The notes under the pieces: generated by a model
Seen by the model: only the letters and a program-made list of their open reading frames with translations
The model's database searches: none
Told to the model about the DNA's origin: nothing
Part shown: positions 8,580 to 17,939 of the stretch, one piece after another
Position numbering within the stretch: the stretch's first letter is position 1
Layout of the letters: the number at the start of each line of letters is the position of its first letter
From: Desulfovibrio litoralis DSM 11393
Lineage (GTDB): Bacteria; Desulfobacterota; Desulfovibrionia; Desulfovibrionales; Desulfovibrionaceae
Reading direction: 5' to 3'
DNA: 64,000 nt
NCBI RefSeq assembly: GCF_900143255.1
Contig: NZ_FRDI01000003.1
Coordinates: forward strand, 210,641 to 274,640
Program-made: the position numbers and the translations under genes

Positions 8580-8764
8580 GAGACTATTGCACAATAGGCT
8601 CAAAGTGGCTTTCGTCAGAAAGACACTCCAAAAACCACGAATAAGGAAAATTTAATTTTCCTGTAAAATGAGTGGGTTTTGTGACTTAAGACGTTTTATG
8701 CTATGTGCATACAGAGCATAAAATGATGACAAAAGTAAGCAAAACAGAGTTTTGCAATGGTCTT
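8580..8764 (+). repeat. MITE-like intergenic element, copy A (forward)
   Basis: 185-bp non-coding element starting GAGACTATTGCACAATAG and ending GCAATGGTCTT. Its ends form an imperfect terminal inverted repeat. Perfect 5-bp direct repeats ATTTA flank it (8575-8579 and 8765-8769). Inside are hairpins GGAAAAT/ATTTTCC (8645-8661), TTTTATGCT/AGCATAAAA (8694-8723) and GCAAAAC/GTTTTGC (8739-8755). Related copies lie at about 21.2, 30.7, 32.9, 45.4 and 49.4 kb. It carries no ORF, so mobility would need a transposase supplied in trans (inference). Confidence 0.85.
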
Positions 8765-8799
8765 ATTTATTGAATCATAAAAAACAAACGGACACAACT

Positions 8800-10050
8800 A
8801 TGGAAAAACTAGTTATAGAGGGCGGTACTCCCTTAAAAGGCACTATTGAAATAAGCGGCTCTAAAAACGCGGCTTTACCTATTTTACTCTCAAGTATACT
8901 TTTTGAAGTTCCCGTAACTTTTCATAATGTTCCACGTTTACGCGACATCAACACAACCTTGAAATTATTGGCAATTTTAGGAATAGCCTGTGAGTTTACC
9001 AACAACCGCGTAAAAATAGAACCCAAATCGCTAAGCACGGAAGCCCCTTATGAATTGGTTAAAACAATGCGTGCATCAGCGTTGGTTTTAGGTCCCTTAC
9101 TCGCCAGAAGAGGCGAAGCCAAAGTTGCTTTGCCGGGTGGCTGTGCAATTGGGGCACGTCCTTTAGATTTACACCTTTCAGCCTTGGAAAAAATGGGTGC
9201 TGTCTTTGAGTTAAGCTCAGGCTATATCATCGGACGCTGTAAAAAACTCAAAGGAGCGGATATTACTTTTGATTTTCCAACAGTTGGTGGAACGGAAAAT
9301 TTAATAATGGCTGCTTCTCTCGCCGAGGGAACAACAATCTTGCGAAATGCCGCCAGAGAACCTGAGATTACTGACCTTGCAAACTTTTTAAACAGTGCCG
9401 GGGCAAAAATTACGGGACATGGCGGAGACGAAATTGTGATTGAAGGAGTTTCATCTCTAAACACCACAACTTATTCAGTTATGCCTGATCGCATTGAAGC
9501 AGGAACTTTTATGGTTGCCGCCGGAATGACAGGCGGTGAATTACTTTTAAAAAACTGCCCATACAATGAATTACACGCCGTTATCGACAAGCTTGTCAAA
9601 ATGGGTTTGCATATAGAAAAAAGAGACAACGATGTTTTTGTTAAATCCACACAGACACTAAAACCCGTTGATATTATAACCCGCCCTTTCCCCGGCTTCC
9701 CGACCGATATGCAAGCTCAACTCATGGGTCTCATGTGTTTGGCTGATGGAACAAGCACGGTTGAAGAAACTATTTTTGAAAACCGTTTTATGCACGTTTC
9801 GGAACTTTTGCGTATGGGAGCAGAAATCAAGCTATCAGGCAACCAAGCCGTTATCCACGGAGTAAAAAGTTTATATGGTGCCCCGGTTATGGCTTCTGAT
9901 TTACGAGCGAGTGCTACTTTAGTTTTAGCCGGTCTTTCCGCAAAAGGCACAACCGAAGTACAACGCATTTATCACTTAGACCGTGGCTATGAACAAATAG
10001 AAAAGAAATTAAACGCCGTTGGTGCAAAAATTAAAAGAGTCCCTGAATAA
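8800..10050 (+). CDS. murA: UDP-N-acetylglucosamine 1-carboxyvinyltransferase MurA
   Basis: First committed enzyme of peptidoglycan synthesis; transfers enolpyruvate from PEP to UDP-GlcNAc in the cytoplasm. The N-terminal [20 protein letters not shown], the catalytic-loop Cys in [10 protein letters not shown], and [13 protein letters not shown] are diagnostic. The open frame begins at 8752, but that start lies in repeat copy A; ATG 8800 begins the conserved MEKLVIEGG and gives 416 residues, the family length. The ribosome site is weak (GGA at 8790). murI lies 2.8 kb further on in the same direction, not adjacent. Confidence 0.95.
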   Translation: MEKLVIEGGTPLKGTIEISGSKNAALPILLSSILFEVPVTFHNVPRLRDINTTLKLLAILGIACEFTNNRVKIEPKSLSTEAPYELVKTMRASALVLGPLLARRGEAKVALPGGCAIGARPLDLHLSALEKMGAVFELSSGYIIGRCKKLKGADITFDFPTVGGTENLIMAASLAEGTTILRNAAREPEITDLANFLNSAGAKITGHGGDEIVIEGVSSLNTTTYSVMPDRIEAGTFMVAAGMTGGELLLKNCPYNELHAVIDKLVKMGLHIEKRDNDVFVKSTQTLKPVDIITRPFPGFPTDMQAQLMGLMCLADGTSTVEETIFENRFMHVSELLRMGAEIKLSGNQAVIHGVKSLYGAPVMASDLRASATLVLAGLSAKGTTEVQRIYHLDRGYEQIEKKLNAVGAKIKRVPE

Positions 10051-10121
10051 AAAATTAACTGAACAAATTAGTTAGTTAGCTTAAACTTTTTAGTGTTTAT
10101 AAAGTTATAACGGAGTATTTT

Positions 10122-10757
10122 ATGTCTTTTGAATTAGAAACTTTAACCGTCGGCCCTTTGGACGTAAATTGCTATTTATTGTCTCACCAAGGAAAAGCAA
10201 TCGCAATAGACGCCGGTGGAAACGCTGAACAAATCAGCAGTGTAATTAAAGAAAAAAAACTTGAATTAACCTGTATTTTAAATACTCACCTACACTTTGA
10301 TCATTGTTACGCCAACGCCGCCCTACAAAAAGAATTTAATGTACCTATTTTAGCCGGGCAATTAGATGCGGTTTTATTAGAAAGTGAATTGGGTTTAGGC
10401 GGAGCTTACGGTTTTGAAAAAGTAGAACCATATAAAGTTGAATATATAGGTGAGGGAAACAGAACCCTTTTAAACACCGAATGTAAAGTTTTACTCACAC
10501 CGGGGCATACTCCCGGTAGCCTGTCTTATTATTTTCCTAAGTGGAATATCGTTTTTACTGGCGATGTGTTATTTTATCGCTCGGTTGGACGAACTGACTT
10601 TCCGGGTGGAAGCTCTAAAGTTTTAAGACAGAGCATTAAAGAAGTCTTATTTGCTCTACCCGATAATACCGATGTTTATCCTGGACATGGCGACCCGACA
10701 AATATTGGCGATGAAAAACTAAATAACCCTTATTACGGACAATTTGCAAGAATATAA
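10122..10757 (+). CDS. MBL-fold metallo-hydrolase (glyoxalase II-like)
   Basis: Zinc-dependent hydrolase of the metallo-beta-lactamase fold, 211 residues. The first metal motif THLHFDH lies near residue 55, the later ligands in LTPGHTPGSLSYY, FTGDVLF and YPGHGDPT. This arrangement matches short bacterial GloB-like hydrolases, whose substrates are usually thioesters; the true substrate is unknown. GGAG lies six bases before the ATG. A class V aminotransferase follows after about 100 bases. Confidence 0.88.
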   Translation: MSFELETLTVGPLDVNCYLLSHQGKAIAIDAGGNAEQISSVIKEKKLELTCILNTHLHFDHCYANAALQKEFNVPILAGQLDAVLLESELGLGGAYGFEKVEPYKVEYIGEGNRTLLNTECKVLLTPGHTPGSLSYYFPKWNIVFTGDVLFYRSVGRTDFPGGSSKVLRQSIKEVLFALPDNTDVYPGHGDPTNIGDEKLNNPYYGQFARI

Positions 10758-10774
10758 AACAAAGCTTCTTTGTT
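10758..10774 (+). terminator. Short hairpin right after the metallo-hydrolase stop
   Basis: AACAAAG and CTTTGTT pair (7 bp, three-base loop) immediately after the stop codon. Only a short ATTT follows, so termination is probably weak. Confidence 0.35.
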
Positions 10775-10854
10775 ATTTAAACCAAACTTGAAATCATTTT
10801 CGCAAAAAATGAATTAGATATTAACTTTAAACAATTTTTATTAAGGAGTGTAAA

Positions 10855-11979
10855 ATGCAAAATTTATTATCAGGAATCAAACCCACCTTGTTAATGGGTC
10901 CCGGACCTTCCTGCGTGCCTGATGCTGTTTATAAAGCCTTGGCAATGCCCACTCTCGGACACCTCGACCCTTACTTCATTCGTATTATGGACGAAATAAA
11001 AGAACAGCTTAAAACTGTTATGAGCACAAAAAACCACCTGACCATGCCTATGTCAGGAACCGGATCAGCGGGTATGGAAACTTGTTTTGTCAACCTCTTA
11101 GAGCCAAAAGACAAAGTTTTAATCCTCATCAACGGAGTTTTTGGAAAAAGAATGCAAGACCTTGCCTCTCGCCTTGGTGCAGAGGTTGACGCTTTAGAGT
11201 TTGAATGGGGAACTCCTGTTCTTCTTGATAAAGTTGAAGAAGCTTTGAAAAAAAATAATTATAAAGTCGTTGCCGTTGTGCATGCCGAAACATCAACAGG
11301 TGTTTGCAACCCTGTTAAAGAAATTGGTGAACTCGTAGCTAAAAGCGGAGCTTTATTTCTCGTTGATGCAGTAACCAGCCTTGGCGGAATGCCTGTTTTA
11401 ACTGATGAATGGAAAATAGACGCTATTTACTCAGGCACTCAAAAGTGTCTTTCTTGCCCTCCGGGTTTATCGCCTGTTTCTTTTTCCGCTCGTGCCGTTG
11501 AAACTTTGAAAAATCGTAAAACCAAAGTTCCTAACTGGTATCTTGATTTAACCATGATCATTAATTACTGGGAAGGACAAAACCGAAGCTATCACCACAC
11601 CGCACCGATTAATATGCTTTATGCCTTAGACGCCGCTTTAAGCGAGATATTAAACGAAGGTTTACCAACTGTTTATGAACGCCATAAAAAAGCTCATAAC
11701 GAACTTGTAACAAAACTTGATGCTTTAGGTTTGGAAATGCTTGTTACGCCTGAGGCTCGCCTGCCAATGCTAAACGCCGTTAAAATTCCTAAAAAAATTA
11801 TCGACGCAAAAAGCGAAGCCAATATCCGCAAACGTCTTTTAGATGAATACAATATTGAAATTGGTGCAGGGCTCGGACCATTAGCCGGTCAAATCTGGCG
11901 TATTGGTCTTATGGGGCATACCGCCAGAACAGAGAACATTAACACTCTTTGTAACGCATTAAAAACTGTTTTATCTTAA
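10855..11979 (+). CDS. Class V aminotransferase (alanine-glyoxylate/serine-pyruvate type)
   Basis: PLP-dependent aminotransferase of 374 residues. The N-terminus has the family motif LLMGPGPSCVPDAVYKAL and GHLDPYF; the PLP-binding Lys lies in YSGTQKCLSCPPGLSP, and the cofactor Asp in LVDAVTSLGG. Homologues convert glyoxylate or pyruvate with Ala or Ser, or act on phosphonates, so the substrate is not fixed by sequence. An AAGGAG ribosome site precedes the ATG. A long perfect hairpin with a T-run follows the stop and probably ends the transcript. Confidence 0.9.
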   Translation: MQNLLSGIKPTLLMGPGPSCVPDAVYKALAMPTLGHLDPYFIRIMDEIKEQLKTVMSTKNHLTMPMSGTGSAGMETCFVNLLEPKDKVLILINGVFGKRMQDLASRLGAEVDALEFEWGTPVLLDKVEEALKKNNYKVVAVVHAETSTGVCNPVKEIGELVAKSGALFLVDAVTSLGGMPVLTDEWKIDAIYSGTQKCLSCPPGLSPVSFSARAVETLKNRKTKVPNWYLDLTMIINYWEGQNRSYHHTAPINMLYALDAALSEILNEGLPTVYERHKKAHNELVTKLDALGLEMLVTPEARLPMLNAVKIPKKIIDAKSEANIRKRLLDEYNIEIGAGLGPLAGQIWRIGLMGHTARTENINTLCNALKTVLS

Positions 11980-11995
11980 AGAAAAAAATTGAAAG

Positions 11996-12076
11996 TCAGC
12001 CCATGTTTATAAAAAATCGGCTTAAGTTCCTTCATTTTATTCAAACTTAAACGCTTTTTGACATGGGCTGATTTTT
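11996..12076 (+). terminator. Long-hairpin terminator after the aminotransferase gene
   Basis: TCAGCCCATG (11996-12005) and CATGGGCTGA (12062-12071) pair perfectly over 10 bp, followed by TTTTT. The long loop holds a second stem of the type CTTAAGTT/AACTTAA, so the whole 76-base segment can form one elongated hairpin, larger than a usual intrinsic terminator. Confidence 0.75.
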
Positions 12077-12135
12077 AACGATGACTAAATTTTCTTGAAA
12101 TAAAATACCACATATTTAAAGATATATATTAAGCT

Positions 12136-12164
12136 TTTTCAAAAAGATACGATTAAAGTATAAA
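12136..12164 (+). promoter_or_regulatory. Candidate promoter for the unknown gene at 12184 and murI
   Basis: TTTTCA (12136-12141) and TATAAA (12159-12164) separated by 17 bases, 20 bases before the strong GGAGG site of the next gene. Confidence 0.45.
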
Positions 12165-12183
12165 ATACTATTGGAGGAATTGA

Positions 12184-12855
12184 ATGCTCCCTTGTTTTAT
12201 TTGCGGAGAAGATGCGTCAACAGGCTGGATAAAGGGCTTTGTTCCCTCTCCCGACAGCCAAAAAGTCGCACTATGTAAAAAGCATGATACTCCCGAAAAT
12301 CGTAAAAAAGCCATACATCATTGGTGTAAGCTTATGCTGAGCTCGTTTAAAACAGTTGTAACAGTAGAAGCCACCAGACCACAAAACTATAATCCACAAA
12401 GCCAAGCAGCACACCAAGCTCAAGGTCGAATCTTAAATATCCGTTTTATCAGCGGTGGTGTTTTGTCTTTAGCGTGTAACAAATATCAAACCACGAACAA
12501 CAACACCTTGGAAGTTACCTTGCCTGATGGTTCAATGCAAATTTTCCCACTACAGCATGTAAGAAATTTTGAACTTTCTCCCGCTAGTAAACAAGAAATT
12601 TCTTTTGGACCTCCGCCCAAGCCTTTACAAGTAGAACAAAAGCCTTTAGAAGAACAAGAAAAAACAAGCCCACCAGAAAAAAATGAGTTAACCGAAACTC
12701 AAAACAGTTTAGAACCAATTTCAACACCAAGCGAAGAAAACACAGTCCCTAACTTGCAACAAACCCAAGAAAGCCAAGACGAAAACGCTCCACCCAAAGA
12801 AATAAAAACACTTAACACACTTAGCGAAAAAATAAAATTTATTCAGAACTTATAA
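12184..12855 (+). CDS. Unknown protein with N-terminal Cys/His motif and disordered tail
   Basis: Not recognised. The first 55 residues carry a possible metal site (CFICGED, later CKKHD and HHWCKLM), a middle part (about residues 80-125) looks like a small beta-rich domain (RILNIRFISGGVLSLACNKY and TLEVTLPDGS), and the last 80 residues are rich in Pro, Glu, Gln and Ser and look disordered. GGAGG seven bases before the ATG is the best ribosome site in this region. Only 13 bases separate it from murI, so the two genes form an operon; a link to murI function is not shown. Confidence 0.75.
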   Translation: MLPCFICGEDASTGWIKGFVPSPDSQKVALCKKHDTPENRKKAIHHWCKLMLSSFKTVVTVEATRPQNYNPQSQAAHQAQGRILNIRFISGGVLSLACNKYQTTNNNTLEVTLPDGSMQIFPLQHVRNFELSPASKQEISFGPPPKPLQVEQKPLEEQEKTSPPEKNELTETQNSLEPISTPSEENTVPNLQQTQESQDENAPPKEIKTLNTLSEKIKFIQNL

Positions 12856-12868
12856 AAAGGTTATCCCA

Positions 12869-13729
12869 TTGCACTCAACTTCAAACAAAACAAGCCTTTC
12901 AAACAATCAAGCTATTGGTATTTTTGACTCCGGAGTTGGTGGTTTAACCGTATTTAAAGCTGTGCAAGACCTCTTACCCGATGAAGATATTATCTATTTG
13001 GGCGATACGGCTCGCCTGCCTTATGGCACAAAAAGTGCGGAAACTGTTAACAGGTATGCACTAAGAGCCGCTCAAAAATTATTGGAATATAATATCAAAG
13101 CGTTGGTGATTGCCTGCAACACGGCGACTGCCGCCGCTTTAACAAATTTACAAAAAACCTATCCTGATTTACCTGTTATCGGAGTTATTCAACCAGGGGC
13201 CGAAGCCGCCTGTCAAGTTTCAAAAAACGGAAATATTTGTGTTTTGGCAACCGAAGGAACAATCCGAAGCGGGGCTTATCAACAAGCAATTAAACAAATT
13301 AACGCTACGGCAAAAATTAACGGTCTTGCTTGTCCTCTTTTTGTGTCGCTCGCCGAAGAAGGTTGGCACGAAGGCGAAATTGCCGAGGCTGTTGCCAAAC
13401 GTTATTTAGACAAAATATTTAGTGTAAAAGCAAACATACCGGACACAATAGTCCTTGGTTGCACGCATTTTCCGCTTTTAAAAAAGGCTGTGGCAAAAGC
13501 CGTCGGCGAGCAAGTAAAGTTAGTCGACTCGGCTTTAATAAGTGCTCAAGCCTTAAAAAAAGCATTGGAAGACAACAACTTGTCTAAAAATTATCTCAAA
13601 CAAAGCCCCCCTCAAAGCGGAACTTACTCTTTTCTTACCACAGATGATACGGAACGTTTTGCCCGTATTGGTTCACGCTTTTTAGGAGTTGAATTAAACA
13701 GCAAAAATGTTACGCTGGTTGATATTTAA
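12869..13729 (+). CDS. murI: Glutamate racemase MurI
   Basis: Makes D-glutamate for peptidoglycan. The N-terminal IGIFDSGVGGLTVFKAV contains the catalytic Asp; both catalytic Cys regions are present (VIACNTATA and VLGCTHFPLL). 286 residues is slightly long because of an N-terminal segment before AIGIFDSG. No ATG lies upstream of that motif. The start is TTG at 12869 with AAGG eight bases before it. Co-transcribed with the preceding unknown gene. Confidence 0.93.
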   Translation: MHSTSNKTSLSNNQAIGIFDSGVGGLTVFKAVQDLLPDEDIIYLGDTARLPYGTKSAETVNRYALRAAQKLLEYNIKALVIACNTATAAALTNLQKTYPDLPVIGVIQPGAEAACQVSKNGNICVLATEGTIRSGAYQQAIKQINATAKINGLACPLFVSLAEEGWHEGEIAEAVAKRYLDKIFSVKANIPDTIVLGCTHFPLLKKAVAKAVGEQVKLVDSALISAQALKKALEDNNLSKNYLKQSPPQSGTYSFLTTDDTERFARIGSRFLGVELNSKNVTLVDI

Positions 13730-13789
13730 AAAGACAACGCTTATAATCGCCTTGCAACAAGCAAGTAAAACACTAGAAACAACACGATA

Positions 13790-13804
13790 CGTGAATTATT
13801 CACG
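13790..13804. promoter_or_regulatory. Perfect 15-bp palindrome upstream of era
   Basis: CGTGAATTATTCACG, 7-bp arms around one central base, 57 bases before the era start. It could be an operator; no matching regulator is known to me. Confidence 0.35.
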
Positions 13805-13860
13805 CAATAATTATAACTAATTAATATAAATTTACAGCCAAAGAAATTTAAGGAGCCTTA

Positions 13861-14793
13861 ATGTCAGAACAAAAACATCGTTGCGGTTGGGTAGCGTTAA
13901 TGGGACCGCCAAACGCCGGAAAATCAACACTTTTAAACGCCTATTTAGGTCAAAAAGTTGCTATAGTTACCTCAAAACCACAAACAACACGTAACCAAAT
14001 TACCGGTATTTTATCAGAGCCAGATTCCCAAGTTATTTTTATGGATACACCGGGAATTCATAAGTTGCGTGGAAAAATGAACCGTATTTTATTACAAGCC
14101 GCTTGGCAGGCTATGGCGAGTGCTGATGTGCTTGTTGCTATGCTTGATGGTGATTTATACATACGTCGCCCAGAGTTTTTAGATAAAGATATTGAGCCAA
14201 TGCTTAAGCCTATCGCCGAAGAAACTCGCCCAGTTGCGGTTGTTATCAATAAAATCGATATGTTTGCAGACAAGTCAAAAATGCTGCCTTTATTAGAAAA
14301 AATTACTCAAATCTGGCCTAACGCCGAAGTTTTTCCTATTTCAGCATTAACCGGAAACGGCTTAGAAGCTCTCTTGGAATTTATCAAGAAACATCTTCCG
14401 ATTGCACCGCCTCAATTTCCGACTGACCAACTCTCTACTTTGCCTATACGTTTTATGGCGGCTGAAATTATCAGAGAAAAACTGTTTAATACTTTACGCC
14501 AAGAACTGCCCTATTCCACAACCGTCGATATAGAAAATTGGGAAGAAGATAAACAAAGAAAAATTACCTTTATTAACGCCGTAATTTATGTTGCGCGTGG
14601 AACACATAAAGCGATGGTTATAGGAAAAGGCGGACAAAACTTAAAAAAAGTCGGACAATTCGCCAGAGAAGAAATTTCCACTTTAATTGACCAAAAAGTC
14701 CACCTCGAACTCTTCGTAAAAGTAAGAGAAGATTGGCAAGAAGACTTAAACTTTTTACACTCTATCGGACTTGGCAACCCTCACGAAATGTAA
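13861..14793 (+). CDS. era: GTPase Era
   Basis: Ribosome-assembly GTPase that binds 16S rRNA. G1 is GPPNAGKS, G3 DTPG, G4 NKID and G5 SALTG, with switch I around KPQTTRNQ. The C-terminal KH RNA-binding domain shows [11 protein letters not shown]. 310 residues is normal. AAGGAG precedes the ATG. A strong bidirectional terminator follows, separating it from the convergent membrane-protein gene. Confidence 0.96.
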   Translation: MSEQKHRCGWVALMGPPNAGKSTLLNAYLGQKVAIVTSKPQTTRNQITGILSEPDSQVIFMDTPGIHKLRGKMNRILLQAAWQAMASADVLVAMLDGDLYIRRPEFLDKDIEPMLKPIAEETRPVAVVINKIDMFADKSKMLPLLEKITQIWPNAEVFPISALTGNGLEALLEFIKKHLPIAPPQFPTDQLSTLPIRFMAAEIIREKLFNTLRQELPYSTTVDIENWEEDKQRKITFINAVIYVARGTHKAMVIGKGGQNLKKVGQFAREEISTLIDQKVHLELFVKVREDWQEDLNFLHSIGLGNPHEM

Positions 14794-14889
14794 AGATATT
14801 AATACTACAAATATAACCCGTTAAAATTGATGGTAAGTTGCATCAATAATTGACATAACTATTTCACCAATTATATTGATAATAATATT

Positions 14890-14936
14890 AAACCCCCTTG
14901 TGTATCATAGATATTACAAGGGGGGTTTCTCTTTTA
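14890..14936. terminator. Bidirectional terminator between era and the convergent gene
   Basis: AAACCCCCTTGT (14890-14901) pairs with ACAAGGGGGGTTT (14916-14928), with one extra G, followed by TCTCTTTT on the plus strand. The A/T ends let it act in both directions between two convergent genes. Confidence 0.85.
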
Positions 14937-14969
14937 TATTACACAAGATAATTCATTTGCACATTGTAA

Positions 14970-15539
14970 CTAAGACATATTATCTAACTGAACTTTAGCT
15001 TCCAATGTTTTTTTCTTGCAAGTTGAATACTTATAAATATTATAAATGAACAATATTGGCGATGCGACGGCACCAATCACAATGCCAAAAAATAGTTTAA
15101 ATACCAGTCCTACACAACCCTCCCCAGCAGTCTCTGTCGCTCTACGGACTTGAGCCTCTATACTATCATCTCGTTTCAATATAGTACTAAAAGCCCAAGG
15201 TAAGCCACCAAAACCCCAAGCCATCATAATGTTCCCGATGACATCTCCATTAACAACTTTACCGTGATATAATGCATTAAAAAGGATCAATAACCCCCAA
15301 GAGAGAAATATTCCATGCCACACAATAGACAAAAGAGCACGCATAGAACCATATTTCATGTCTTGACAAGTGTTGGAAATATTATCCTTGCATTCACAAA
15401 GCTCTTGCTCTTTTTGTTTTGCAAAACATTTTGGGCAAGTTGGAATATCATATACATCTGCACACTCAGAACACAAGCCTCTTCCGCAACTCTTACATGC
15501 AGCAACGGCATCAATAGTTGTGTGATTACAACATTTCAT
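14970..15539 (-). CDS. B-box-like zinc-finger membrane protein, unknown role
   Basis: 189-residue protein beginning with a B-box-like zinc binding pattern: CCNHTTIDAVAACKSCGRGLC, then CADVYDIPTCPKC. Three hydrophobic segments follow (about residues 65-95, 100-120 and 140-165: ALLSIVWHGIFLSWGLLILF, GNIMMAWGFGGLPWAF and GLVFKLFFGIVIGAVASPIL). Such proteins are predicted to sit in the inner membrane with the zinc finger in the cytoplasm. The function is not known. ATG at 15539. Confidence 0.75.
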   Translation of the reverse strand: MKCCNHTTIDAVAACKSCGRGLCSECADVYDIPTCPKCFAKQKEQELCECKDNISNTCQDMKYGSMRALLSIVWHGIFLSWGLLILFNALYHGKVVNGDVIGNIMMAWGFGGLPWAFSTILKRDDSIEAQVRRATETAGEGCVGLVFKLFFGIVIGAVASPILFIYNIYKYSTCKKKTLEAKVQLDNMS

Positions 15540-15610
15540 AATAATACCTCAATCAATATTTAAAACAGTTTATCTTTGGTCATACTATAAATATTTTTCT
15601 TTCGCCACAC

Positions 15611-15649
15611 AAAAAAGCTTCCGAAGTAAATTTTACTCCGGAAGCTTTT
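15611..15649 (-). terminator. Terminator of dnaK
   Basis: GCTTCCG (15617-15623) pairs with CGGAAGC (15639-15645), extended inward by AGTAA/TTACT after one mismatch. The six A at 15611-15616 give a T-run on the minus strand after the stem, about 40 bases beyond the dnaK stop. Confidence 0.85.
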
Positions 15650-15687
15650 ATATATTAATCTAATTAAAGATTCAGTTTACGTTCAAA

Positions 15688-17589
15688 CTACTTTACTTCA
15701 GTAAAGTCAGCATCAACAACATCGTCGTCTTTTTTGTTGTCCGCTCCTGCACCAGCTGCACCGGCTTGTTGACCGCCAGCTTCTGTTTTTTGAGCATAAA
15801 GCTGTTCTGCTAACTTGTGTGATACTTTAGAGAGTTCGTCCATAGCGGTTTTAATCGCATCAACATCATCTTTTGTCATAGCATCTTTAAGAGCAGTGCT
15901 TTTTGCTTCAATCTCAGCTTTTAAAGTGGCATCAGCCTTATCACCAAGATCAGCCAAAGAACGTTCAGATGAATAAATCAAAGTATCAGCTTGGTTACGC
16001 ACTTCAATTAACTCACGTTTTTTCTTATCTTCGTCGGCATGAGACTCAGCTTCTTTTACAAGACGATTGATTTCATCATCAGACAGACCAGAAGTCGCAG
16101 TGATACGAATAGTTTGTTCTTTTCCTGAACCTAAGTCTTTAGCAGAAACGTTAACAATACCGTTAGCGTCAATATCAAAGGTAACTTCAACTTGCGGAAC
16201 GCCTCTTGGAGCCGGCGGAATACCGGTTAAGTCAAAGCGTCCTAAGGTCATGTTATCATTAGCCATTGGTCTTTCACCCTGCATAACATGAATAGATACT
16301 GAAGGTTGATTATCAGCGGCAGTGGTAAAAGTCTGGCTCTTACGAGTAGGAATGGTAGTGTTACGTTCAATTAAACGGCTCATTACTCCACCCAAGGTTT
16401 CAATACCAAGAGAAAGAGGGGTAACGTCAAGAAGAAGAACATCTTTAACATCACCGGCTAAAATACCACCTTGAATAGCAGCACCCATAGCAACAACTTC
16501 ATCAGGGTTTACTGAACGGTTTGGCTCTTTACCAAAAAATTCTGAAACCTTTTTCTGAACTAAAGGCATACGAGTCATACCACCGACTAAAACAACTTCA
16601 TCGATTTGTGAAGTGCTTAACCCAGCGTCAGCTAAAGCTTTTTTACATGGCTCGATAGTGCGGTTTACCAAATCACTTACTAAATCTTCTAATTTAGCAC
16701 GAGTAAGTTTAAGCATTAAGTGTTTAGGACCTGTGTTATCAGCCGTAATAAACGGAAGATTAATTTCTGCTTCCATAGAAGTTGAAAGGTCTTTTTTGGC
16801 TTTTTCGGCGGCTTCTTTTAAACGCTGTAAAGCCATACGGTCTTTTGATAAGTCAATACCTGCGTTATCTTTTTTAAACTCGGTAATAATCCAATCAATG
16901 ATGCGTTGGTCAAAGTCTTCACCACCAAGGAAGGTGTCTCCGTTAGTAGCACGAACTTCAACAACGTTATCGCCGACTTCAAGAATGGAAATATCAAAAG
17001 TACCACCACCTAAGTCGAATACAGCGATTTTTTCATTAGCTTTTTTATCAAAACCATAAGCCAAAGAAGCGGCAGTAGGTTCGTTAATAATACGTTTAAC
17101 ATCTAACCCGGCGATTTTCCCGGCGTCTTTTGTCGCTTGACGCTGAGAATCGTTAAAATAAGCAGGAACAGTAATAACAGCTTCGGTTACTGTTTCGCCT
17201 AAATAAGCTTCAGCATCAGCTTTAAGCTTAGCTAAAATCATAGCAGAAATTTCAGCCGGCGTATATTTACGCCCTTGAATTTCTACACAAGCTTCGCCGT
17301 TAGCACCGCCAACTATACGATACGGGGAATGTTCACCCCAACGTTTTACCTCAGGAGCATCGGCATTACGCCCCATTAAACGCTTAATTGCAAAAACAGT
17401 ACGTTCAGGGTTAGTAACCGCCTGACGCTTAGCAATATCACCGACTAATCTTTCTTTATCAGTAAAAGCAACAACAGAAGGAGTTGTACGCCCACCCTCA
17501 GGGTTAGGGACGCATTTGGCTTCTTTGCCTTCCATTACAAAAACACAAGAGTTAGTTGTTCCAAGGTCTATTCCAATAATTTTACCCAT
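15688..17589 (-). CDS. dnaK: Molecular chaperone DnaK (Hsp70)
   Basis: ATP-dependent chaperone. N-terminal [13 protein letters not shown], phosphate-loop region [12 protein letters not shown], and [14 protein letters not shown] mark the nucleotide-binding domain; the linker [19 protein letters not shown] leads to the substrate domain. The C-terminal tail ends [13 protein letters not shown] as in most bacteria. 633 residues is normal. AGGAGG precedes the ATG. grpE and canonical dnaJ are not adjacent; the only J-domain protein here is 11 kb downstream on the same strand. No CIRCE operator was seen upstream. Confidence 0.98.
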   Translation of the reverse strand: MGKIIGIDLGTTNSCVFVMEGKEAKCVPNPEGGRTTPSVVAFTDKERLVGDIAKRQAVTNPERTVFAIKRLMGRNADAPEVKRWGEHSPYRIVGGANGEACVEIQGRKYTPAEISAMILAKLKADAEAYLGETVTEAVITVPAYFNDSQRQATKDAGKIAGLDVKRIINEPTAASLAYGFDKKANEKIAVFDLGGGTFDISILEVGDNVVEVRATNGDTFLGGEDFDQRIIDWIITEFKKDNAGIDLSKDRMALQRLKEAAEKAKKDLSTSMEAEINLPFITADNTGPKHLMLKLTRAKLEDLVSDLVNRTIEPCKKALADAGLSTSQIDEVVLVGGMTRMPLVQKKVSEFFGKEPNRSVNPDEVVAMGAAIQGGILAGDVKDVLLLDVTPLSLGIETLGGVMSRLIERNTTIPTRKSQTFTTAADNQPSVSIHVMQGERPMANDNMTLGRFDLTGIPPAPRGVPQVEVTFDIDANGIVNVSAKDLGSGKEQTIRITATSGLSDDEINRLVKEAESHADEDKKKRELIEVRNQADTLIYSSERSLADLGDKADATLKAEIEAKSTALKDAMTKDDVDAIKTAMDELSKVSHKLAEQLYAQKTEAGGQQAGAAGAGADNKKDDDVVDADFTEVK

Positions 17590-17939
17590 ATAATAAGGTC
17601 CTCCTAAAATTTAACATAAAAATTATTTTTTCAACATAAATAATATACTCTTAGACTTAAATCTAAAATATATTCTATAAGCTACACCTGTTATTATTCC
17701 AAAAACTTGTTATTGCCACTTTTGTTTAGGCTAAATAATGTGGCGAAAAAACTTAATATTATACAAAGTATTTGAGAATAAATTGGTATTTGAAGTGTTG
17801 ACTTAAAGCATTATTTTTTATTGCTCAACACATTCTGTAATACAAATTAATCAGCTTTTTCAATTCGTCCAGAGCTAAAATATATTTTTTTTATATTTTT
17901 TTTAAATACCAGTATTTTTATACCTGTTTTAAAAGCTTA
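17590..17939. other. 350-bp intergenic region upstream of dnaK
   Basis: Very AT-rich, no gene. It holds a perfect TATAAT on the minus strand (17757-17762), a candidate dnaK -10 with a poor -35, and an inverted repeat TGTTGA/TCAACA with GCA/TGC inside (17796-17830) that could be a terminator stem for the upstream flavoprotein gene or an operator. No CIRCE sequence and no convincing sigma-32 promoter were found. Confidence 0.4.

Noticed and set aside
8752..8799. Longer murA start at 8752
   Set aside because: It lies inside repeat copy A, adds 16 residues absent from the family, and has no ribosome site.
16613..17059. Plus-strand frame of 148 codons inside dnaK
   Set aside because: Antisense shadow of a well-conserved coding sequence, with no independent start signal.
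17590..17800. CIRCE or sigma-32 control of dnaK
   Set aside because: No TTAGCACTC-type inverted repeat and no convincing heat-shock promoter were found upstream.
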